Source of the DNA: Candidatus Pacearchaeota archaeon
Lineage (GTDB): Archaea; Nanoarchaeota; Nanoarchaeia; Pacearchaeales; GW2011-AR1
Reading direction: 5' to 3'
Assembly: GCA_002690445.1 (NCBI GenBank)
Contig: NZER01000100.1
Coordinates: 1-9,109, forward strand
DNA length: 9,109 nucleotides
Under the pieces are notes generated by a model. The model did not search any database, had not been told where the DNA came from, and saw nothing but the letters and a program-made list of their open reading frames with translations. The position numbers were made by a program, and so were the translations under genes. Below, in pieces: positions 4,759-9,109 of the stretch. Position 1 is the stretch's first letter. Every line of letters begins with the position of its first letter.

Positions 4759-4963
4759 CGTCACTGCTCATCAACTTGAAGTGCCAGGTCTGACGAACGA
4801 GCCATGAGCGGCACGCGTAGGAGCTGCGGATCTTGTTTAGGATCTGGAGCGCTTCGAACGTTGGAATACCGAACCGATCGGCGACGAGTTGAACCGTGAC
4901 CGATTGCTTTCTCATCAGCGGTATCAGCTTCGGCAAAATGAGATCCCATGATGGCCCGCTCAC
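4748..4963 (-). CDS. Winged-helix-like small protein in the lysis region (71 aa)
   Basis: The segment SVTVQLVADRFGIPTFEALQILNKI followed by LVRQTWHFKL has the look of a winged helix-turn-helix: helix, turn, recognition helix, then a two-strand wing. It may therefore bind nucleic acid, but no specific family is recognised. The frame is open up to a TTG at 4996 (82 aa). I prefer GTG 4963 because it overlaps the TGA of the upstream ORF (GTGA), the same junction style as the methyltransferase gene, and AGGG lies 7 nt before it. The 3' end overlaps the amidase start. A DNA-binding protein between holin and endolysin is unusual; it could regulate late expression or be an unrelated insert. Confidence 0.55.
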   Translation of the reverse strand: MSGPSWDLILPKLIPLMRKQSVTVQLVADRFGIPTFEALQILNKIRSSYACRSWLVRQTWHFKLMSSDDAS

Positions 4964-5166
4964 CACCTCACCCTGATCCCTGCACTCGCCGACCAAGACT
5001 CGAGCGACCTGAGCTCTGAGCTGGCGAACGCTGAAACGTTGCCAGTGATGCGGCTCGACGCCTCACCGATCAGGCTAGGGGATCCATCACCAGAGATAGC
5101 AGCAAGCAGTCGAAGAGAACCCGAACCCGGACGCGTTCGAGAGATTGAATCAAGCGCTTCATTCAC
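4960..5166 (-). CDS. Putative small ORF between holin and winged-helix genes (68 aa)
   Basis: Fills a gap of about 190 nt that would otherwise be empty in a region where neighbouring genes touch. The reading frame runs GTG 5166 to TGA 4960. Its stop overlaps the best start of the next gene (GTGA). The product begins MNEALDSISRTRPGSGSLRL and is rich in Ser, Ala and Arg, with SSRITGNVSAFASSELRS in the middle and no membrane segment, motif or known family. The same frame stays open further upstream through the holin gene, which weakens the argument from openness alone. There is no clear ribosome-binding site before GTG 5166. A 14-bp GC palindrome (5173-5186) sits between the holin stop and this start. 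I rate it possible rather than certain. Confidence 0.4.
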   Translation of the reverse strand: MNEALDSISRTRPGSGSLRLLAAISGDGSPSLIGEASSRITGNVSAFASSELRSLESWSASAGIRVRW

Positions 5167-5186
5167 ACCACCGAGCGCGCGCGCTC

Positions 5187-5486
5187 TTAGCTCTCGGCGG
5201 AGTCCTTTGAGCCCATCTCTTTGGCGGCCGCCATCGCTGCGATTGCTTGAGCTTCGACGGCTTTGGTCTTGCCCCTGGTCCAAGAGTAACCAAGAGATGC
5301 GAGCGTTGCAGAGAAGCCTCCGAGGATAGCCAGCCAAAACTTATTCTCAATCACACCGGAGTCACTGAGCCCTTCGAGGATCATCGCCGCAACTGGAAGC
5401 AACGTCGAAGCGAGCATTGCCCACTTGGTCGTCTTGTACTCCGACGTGTCAACGCCGCTCTTACCGAATCCACTGCTTTCAGACAT
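5187..5486 (-). CDS. Putative holin, two transmembrane segments (99 aa)
   Basis: Holins oligomerise in the inner membrane and open holes that release the endolysin. ATG 5486 is chosen over a more distant upstream start (5567) because AAGGGGG lies about 8 nt before it. Seen: a polar N-terminus with SEYKTTKWA, a first hydrophobic segment at about residues 22-41 (WAMLASTLLPVAAMILEGL), and a short loop SDSGVIENK. The second hydrophobic segment is FWLAILGGFSATLASLGYSW, followed by a basic then Ala-rich tail (TRGKTKAVEAQAIAAMAAAK). Two spans with a charged C-terminus fit class II holins, and the SEYK..KW start recurs in phage proteins annotated as holins. It lies upstream of the amidase in the same transcript. 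It could instead be another small membrane protein. Confidence 0.62.
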   Translation of the reverse strand: MSESSGFGKSGVDTSEYKTTKWAMLASTLLPVAAMILEGLSDSGVIENKFWLAILGGFSATLASLGYSWTRGKTKAVEAQAIAAMAAAKEMGSKDSAES

Positions 5487-5775
5487 GATTATTTCCCCCT
5501 TGGCGCCGCAGCTCGTCGGCGGTTTCTTGTTTCGCTCGGTCGATACGGTAGATCTCACGAAACTCATAGAGCAGCTTAACCGCTTCAGTGATCCGAGTGT
5601 TCACGCTGTCGAGCTTCTCGCTCAGCTCGTCGAGCTTCTGCTCAGCCAAGCTCAGCCTGACCTCGGTCTTGCTACTGGTCGAGCTGTTCGAGCGCTTGTC
5701 GATCGTACGTTCGAGCAATCGAAGGCAGACAATCACACAACCGATTGCCGCCGCTTCGATGCTCTCGAACTCCAT
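5479..5775 (-). CDS. Small coiled-coil protein with hydrophobic N-terminus (98 aa)
   Basis: Family not recognised. A short hydrophobic stretch at about residues 8-18 (AAAIGCVIVCL) is followed by basic residues. A long heptad-patterned region at about 38-92 (VRLSLAEQKLDELSEKLDSV, NTRITEAVKLLYEFREIYRI) predicts a coiled coil. This general plan, with a membrane anchor then a coiled coil next to a holin and endolysin, recalls inner-membrane spanins and other lysis accessory proteins. However, the hydrophobic stretch is short, and positive charges after it argue against a periplasmic C-terminus. No outer-membrane lipoprotein partner (signal peptide with lipobox) is visible nearby. It overlaps the holin start by 8 nt and begins 3 nt after the stop of the previous gene, so it belongs to the late operon. 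Confidence 0.6.
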   Translation of the reverse strand: MEFESIEAAAIGCVIVCLRLLERTIDKRSNSSTSSKTEVRLSLAEQKLDELSEKLDSVNTRITEAVKLLYEFREIYRIDRAKQETADELRRQGGNNHV

Positions 5776-5778
5776 CGA

Positions 5779-6033
5779 TCAGCTCGCCGGATCTTCCGGT
5801 GGTCCAGCATCCTCGACTGTGTGACCGCCTGTGCTCATCTGGTCCTTCAGGGCTGCAATTGCGTTGTCGATGAGTTCAGTGATTGCATCACCCGACATCG
5901 GCAGGCTCACACCGAAGCGCGTATTCTCTACTTCGGGCAATGTTGCGATTGCTTGGCATTGTGCCGAGACTTCGCCAGTTGCTACGTCTTTACTGATAGT
6001 CACTTGTACCTGGTGGAGTTTCTTAATCGCCAT
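5779..6033 (-). CDS. Small late protein of unknown function (84 aa)
   Basis: Family not recognised. The ATG lies inside the end of the tail-fibre gene (11-nt overlap), with GGAG about 10 nt upstream, so translation is probably coupled to the fibre. Residues 3-36 look like two or three beta strands (KKLHQVQVTISKDVATGEVS, then AQCQAIATLPEV). Then comes a possible helix (DAITELIDNAIAALKDQM) and an acidic, Pro-rich tail. There is no membrane segment. Its place between the tail fibre and lysis genes suggests a fibre-associated or assembly protein, but the sequence gives no direct proof. Confidence 0.62.
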   Translation of the reverse strand: MAIKKLHQVQVTISKDVATGEVSAQCQAIATLPEVENTRFGVSLPMSGDAITELIDNAIAALKDQMSTGGHTVEDAGPPEDPAS

Positions 6034-7867
6034 CGTTCTCTAGCTCCTCGATTCGTGCGCTCAGCTCCTGCACTGCCTTGATTAGCATTGGAACAAGAAC
6101 GCTGTATTTTACTGACTTTTGGTCTTCGAGACCGCCGATGAGTTCCTTCGACACTTCGATTTGCCCATCATCACCCACACTCTCGGTGCGGGAGTAGGTC
6201 CGGGCGTCACTGCTTTTGACCAGACCGGGGAAAACTTCGGCAACCTCATCAGCCACTAGTCCGATTTGCTTTAAATCGTCACCGATAAAATTGAAGTTGC
6301 GAACCTGGAGCTTGTTGATGTCACTGAGCTTTGAGGTTGCATCGGTGATGTTCTCTTTCAGTCTTCGATCAGAGATGCCACCGTAAGAGTTGTTCGTGTT
6401 CTCGCAATCACCGTCGCTCTTGACGTGAAAGAACGTTGAGCTTGGACCCGCGTACTTGATCGCGTCACCAGTGCCCGTGTTGGCCAGGTCAACCACGATG
6501 GGGTTGTTGGTGGTGTCGTCCATCTCGCACTTGATGCAATTGCGGTCGTTAACTACGCTAATGGCACTCGGATCGCCTGCGGTGTTCGACGTGCCAACCA
6601 CAACATGAAGCTGGGCCTCCGATGTGGTGTTGTTGTTCCCTAAATTCAGTGCACTGTATCTCATGTAGCTGCCGGTGGTGGCGCTCTTTAGCACCGTCCG
6701 GGTTGAGCCCGCAGCAGAATCTATCTGGAGCGTTGCATCATCGGCGTCTGATGAAAATGAGAAACGATTCTCGCCCTCATGATTCAGAATCTGCAATGTA
6801 CCGGTGTTGCTTAGCCGCATATATTCCAGCGGTGTCTCTGTCCCGTCTCTTGACGTAGCAAAAACTAACTCTGTCGGCATATCCCCATCGCCTGGCGTGC
6901 CATTTACGCGGGCAAAAATCTTTGCGCCTGTGGCCCAAGAGTCCCCGTCTTCAGCTCCTTGGAATTCGATGTTTCCAAGAATGTCATCATCCTGAACGAC
7001 GGTGGCAGAGCCATCCGTAGCGTTTCGAGACTTGGTGAAGACGAGGCTTTTGCCAAATTCGTCAGCGCTGTTGGTGACAATGCCGAGGTCGCCATCTTGG
7101 ACGTGGACCTTGTGAACGGGCGCAGTGGATCCCACCCCAACGAATCCACTACTCTTGATGGTCAGACGCTCGTTGTTGAACGTGTTAAAGCTCATTGTGT
7201 TGGTTGAGTGGTCGTACTCAATTTTTCCCGATGCCGCTTCGTCGCTGAAATGGATCTTGCCAACCCGGTTTGTGTCAGTCAGAATCGTTAGGCCCGCACC
7301 ATCAGACTCATTGCTTTCAATGACCAACATATCAGCACCATCAGCACCACTCAGGGTAACGCCAGTGTCGGACTCATAGATGTGAATCCCCCCGGCTTCA
7401 CAGAGTGCCGTGTCCTCACCCCCGGTGGTGATTTTTCCGCCTGAGTCGATCGATAACCGCACCGCGCCATTGTTGTGGAGGTCCAGCCTGTTGGTGCCGT
7501 GCACGTATTGGATTGCGCCCTGATAGTTGCTGCCTGAATCAGCGAACACGACTGCGCCAGTGTTGGCGTTGCCGCTTTGAATCGTTATTCCAGACGACGC
7601 AGAACCCTCAACAACAAGTTCATCGGCATAGGCATGAGCGGCAGATTGACCCGAGTCGGCAGTTCGAACGTGAAGCTGGGCCAGAGGGGCTGCTTTGTTC
7701 ACCCCGACCTTCGCACCACCACCCGCAAGAAGCAGTCTCTCATTCTCGGTGTCGATCTCAATGAAATCAAGGCCCGCAGTGTCCTCGATTAGAAGCGCTG
7801 GATCCTTCCCATCGTCAATTACAGACGTCCCGCCAACCGCGCCGCCTACTTCTTTACCCGTTGCCAT
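6023..7867 (-). CDS. Tail fibre/spike protein with C-terminal S74 intramolecular chaperone
   Basis: A virion receptor-binding or fibre protein whose trimer is folded by a C-terminal chaperone (Peptidase_S74, PF13884) that then cleaves itself off. Seen: SDRRLKENI at 499-507, with S499 and K504 spaced five apart as in the Ser-Lys dyad described for the endosialidase chaperone. Cleavage just before S499 would release 116 residues. The chaperone continues with IGLVADEVAEVFPGLV and ends in a coiled coil (VQELSARIEELEN). The shaft (about 40-490) is beta-rich and repetitive. GVNKAAPLAQLHV (55-67) and GVGSTAPVHKVHV (244-256) are variants of a motif common in phage fibres. GxIxYxHxTN...RLxIxS recurs at 117-142 and 214-239, and WATGAKIFARVNGTPG follows later. 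The start is ATG 7867; the ribosome-binding site is weak (AAAGG). Confidence 0.92.
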   Translation of the reverse strand: MATGKEVGGAVGGTSVIDDGKDPALLIEDTAGLDFIEIDTENERLLLAGGGAKVGVNKAAPLAQLHVRTADSGQSAAHAYADELVVEGSASSGITIQSGNANTGAVVFADSGSNYQGAIQYVHGTNRLDLHNNGAVRLSIDSGGKITTGGEDTALCEAGGIHIYESDTGVTLSGADGADMLVIESNESDGAGLTILTDTNRVGKIHFSDEAASGKIEYDHSTNTMSFNTFNNERLTIKSSGFVGVGSTAPVHKVHVQDGDLGIVTNSADEFGKSLVFTKSRNATDGSATVVQDDDILGNIEFQGAEDGDSWATGAKIFARVNGTPGDGDMPTELVFATSRDGTETPLEYMRLSNTGTLQILNHEGENRFSFSSDADDATLQIDSAAGSTRTVLKSATTGSYMRYSALNLGNNNTTSEAQLHVVVGTSNTAGDPSAISVVNDRNCIKCEMDDTTNNPIVVDLANTGTGDAIKYAGPSSTFFHVKSDGDCENTNNSYGGISDRRLKENITDATSKLSDINKLQVRNFNFIGDDLKQIGLVADEVAEVFPGLVKSSDARTYSRTESVGDDGQIEVSKELIGGLEDQKSVKYSVLVPMLIKAVQELSARIEELENDGD

Positions 7868-7881
7868 AGCTCAGGCCTTTC

Positions 7882-8202
7882 TCAATATGCGATACACTCG
7901 ATCTCGACGGTGAGGCTTGTGCCGCCGTCACTTGTCCAAGTCACTTTAGCTTGACCGGGGATCGAGTAGTCGAAGTCTGTGAAGGTTGTGGTCGTAGCTG
8001 CTACGGTCGTGGTGTCGAGCAGTCGCTCGGCTCCGTCCGGTGTAATCCAGTAGGTTTTCATCGATCCCGCCGCTGAAGCGTACGCGAACAGCGTGAAGCC
8101 TCGCTGAGCTTGCGCCGAGCGGTACACGTTGAATGCTGTTTGTTCGTCGGTTGTTGCGACCGTTGCGCTGTATGCCGCGCCGATCTCTCTTACTGCTGCC
8201 AT
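7882..8202 (-). CDS. Small beta-rich virion-associated protein (106 aa)
   Basis: Family not recognised with certainty. ATG 8202 has a clear GGAGG 7 nt upstream. The product is rich in Thr, Ala and aromatic residues in alternating patterns, which suggests a compact beta-sandwich: YSATVATTDEQTAFNVYRSA, FTLFAYASA, MKTYWITPDGAERLL, then TTTTFTDFDYSIPGQAKVTW and SLTVEIECIAY. There is no signal peptide or membrane segment. It is set between two adhesin genes in the same transcript, ending 14 nt before the tail-fibre start, so a role as a small tail or fibre-joining protein is likely by context only. Confidence 0.65.
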   Translation of the reverse strand: MAAVREIGAAYSATVATTDEQTAFNVYRSAQAQRGFTLFAYASAAGSMKTYWITPDGAERLLDTTTVAATTTTFTDFDYSIPGQAKVTWTSDGGTSLTVEIECIAY

Positions 8203-8257
8203 TGTCTCGCCTCCGTGATGAGATCCTAAGTGTGTCGTAAATCTTGGTGAAGTGAAT

Positions 8258-9109
8258 TCATCGGATCAAGCGACCTGAGAAGAGCGTCGCGGTGCTCGCT
8301 GTGCCTTCGATTGTTGGTTGACCTGAGCCGAAGCTGATCGTGACGTAAACCAGATCGCCCGACTTCAAGGTGACCTCTGGATGGTGCAGCGTCACCGGCT
8401 TGCGGTCGCCTAGGCCCGTGTCGACTTGCTGCAATTCGAGAGACTTGAGCGTTGAGACCGATCCGCCTGAGTCTTTCACAAGTTGGATCTGTGTTGTTCT
8501 AGTCTGGGTCGACGCCGAAAGAACCATCATCGCGGTGAAGGTGTATCGGCCCTGGTTCGGTGCGGTGAATTTGTAGGTACCGGTATTGTAGTTGCTGCCG
8601 TAGTCGTGTGCCTCCGACGCAAAAGGGATCACATCGCCGGTGCTCAGTCCGGTCGAGTCGGCCGATAGGTGAGCGGCAAAGCTCGGAGTACCTAGAGCCA
8701 GCGTCACGTCGTCGAAGTAGCATTCACTCACCGACGCGAACCGAAGCAAACGAACGCGAGCAAAGGAAGCGGTAGCCGGCGCGGTGTGTACGCCGCTCAA
8801 GCGTTCCCACGTGTCGGTTGCTCCGAGCGGTGCGCCGATTGCACCGCTCTGGCTGAGATAGGTTCGGCCGGCGTCGTAGTAGCGAATGTAACCCTTCACG
8901 GTGAGGCTCGTCGATCCGACTCTGGCCCAGTAGCTCAGGTCATACAGCTCACCGGGCATGATAGAAAAATAGTCACTATCGATAGTCGAGATAACGCCGG
9001 TGTTGGGCATATGCACCGAGTATCGCCCAGAGTGCCTGTATTGCCTCTCCTGCTTTGCATCGGTGCCCCAGGTACCAAGCGCAAGCTCCCACCCTCTACA
9101 CGCAGTAGA
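8258..9109 (-). CDS. Adhesin with carbohydrate-binding-like and C1q-like domains (5' end outside window)
   Basis: The frame stays open from the GTG at 9016 to the window edge with no stop, and the extra 31 codons are protein-like (WELALGTWGTD, HSGRYS). The true start is therefore beyond 9109 and 9016 is not the beginning. Of 283 visible residues, about 1-140 resemble a carbohydrate-binding beta-sandwich of the CBM_4_9 type: HSGRYSVHMP, YFSIMPGELYDLSYWARVGS, WERLSGVHTAPATASFARVR, FDDVTL. Residues about 143-283 match the C1q jelly-roll pattern: PSFAAHLSAD, VIPFASEAHDYGSNYNTGTY, KFTAPNQGRYTFTA and a final SATLFSGRLI. C1q-like domains trimerise and occur in phage tail proteins. The likely role is binding host-surface glycans at the tail tip. 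The domain calls are from pattern recognition. Confidence 0.85.
   Translation of the reverse strand, partial: STACRGWELALGTWGTDAKQERQYRHSGRYSVHMPNTGVISTIDSDYFSIMPGELYDLSYWARVGSTSLTVKGYIRYYDAGRTYLSQSGAIGAPLGATDTWERLSGVHTAPATASFARVRLLRFASVSECYFDDVTLALGTPSFAAHLSADSTGLSTGDVIPFASEAHDYGSNYNTGTYKFTAPNQGRYTFTAMMVLSASTQTRTTQIQLVKDSGGSVSTLKSLELQQVDTGLGDRKPVTLHHPEVTLKSGDLVYVTISFGSGQPTIEGTASTATLFSGRLIR

Noticed and set aside
5173..5186. Perfect 14-bp palindrome GAGCGCGCGCGCTC, possible hairpin or Z-DNA-prone site
   Set aside because: It has no loop unless the central pairs open, no T-run and no relation to a start or stop signal; probably a composition effect.
5487..5567. Longer N-terminus for the holin-like protein starting at 5567
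   Set aside because: The extension lies within the coiled-coil gene, has no good ribosome-binding site, and AAGGGGG correctly precedes ATG 5486.
5425..6081. Long plus-strand open frame of 218 codons opposite the small late genes
   Set aside because: It is antisense to a consistent series of overlapping minus-strand genes with sensible starts; the product is low-complexity in character with no recognisable domain.
6692..6703. CACCGTCCGGGT here is identical to the right arm of the inverted repeat at 1762-1773
   Set aside because: It lies within the coding frame of the tail fibre (RTVLKSAT region) with no paired arm nearby; a 12-base match in 9 kb is plausible by chance.

Overview
The window reads as part of a tailed dsDNA bacteriophage (or prophage) genome, moderately GC-rich, with a probable Gram-negative host. 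The evidence is the content: a tail fibre with an S74-type self-cleaving chaperone, a second adhesin with carbohydrate-binding-like and C1q-like domains, a holin-like protein with an amidase endolysin that lacks a signal peptide, phage-type DNA methyltransferases, and tightly packed, overlapping small genes. The host cannot be named from the sequence. No integrase, terminase, tRNA, CRISPR array or insertion sequence is visible.

Layout. (1) Positions 1-2316, plus strand: a DNA-modification and nuclease module. It holds the C-terminal end of a Dam-like N6-adenine methyltransferase (cut by the window edge), two small membrane proteins, a full-length beta-class N4/N6 DNA methyltransferase, a 169-bp non-coding gap with a perfect 11-bp inverted repeat, and a VRR-NUC nuclease. 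(2) Positions 2325-2349: a terminator hairpin between two converging gene sets; its U-tract serves the minus strand. (3) Positions 2389-3854, minus strand: a self-contained three-gene operon of XRE-type repressor, a 235-aa protein with a DUF3846-like C-terminal part, and a 143-aa protein of unknown family. It has its own promoter, overlapped and flanked by two matching 17-bp operators, and genes coupled by overlapping start and stop codons. (4) Positions 3855-9109, minus strand: late genes. In transcription order they are the C1q adhesin (5' end outside the window), a small beta-rich protein, the S74 tail fibre, an 84-aa protein, a coiled-coil protein, a holin-like protein, a 68-aa ORF, a winged-helix-like protein, the amidase endolysin and a small Cys-rich protein.

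How the parts fit together. The right-hand genes would attach the virion to its host and then lyse it. The left-hand genes probably protect and process phage DNA: two methyltransferases of different architecture suggest self-modification against restriction. The repressor operon between them looks like an independently regulated cassette (a moron, or a lysogeny or immunity control unit). It is the part most likely to hold undescribed biology, because both genes downstream of the repressor lack a known function.
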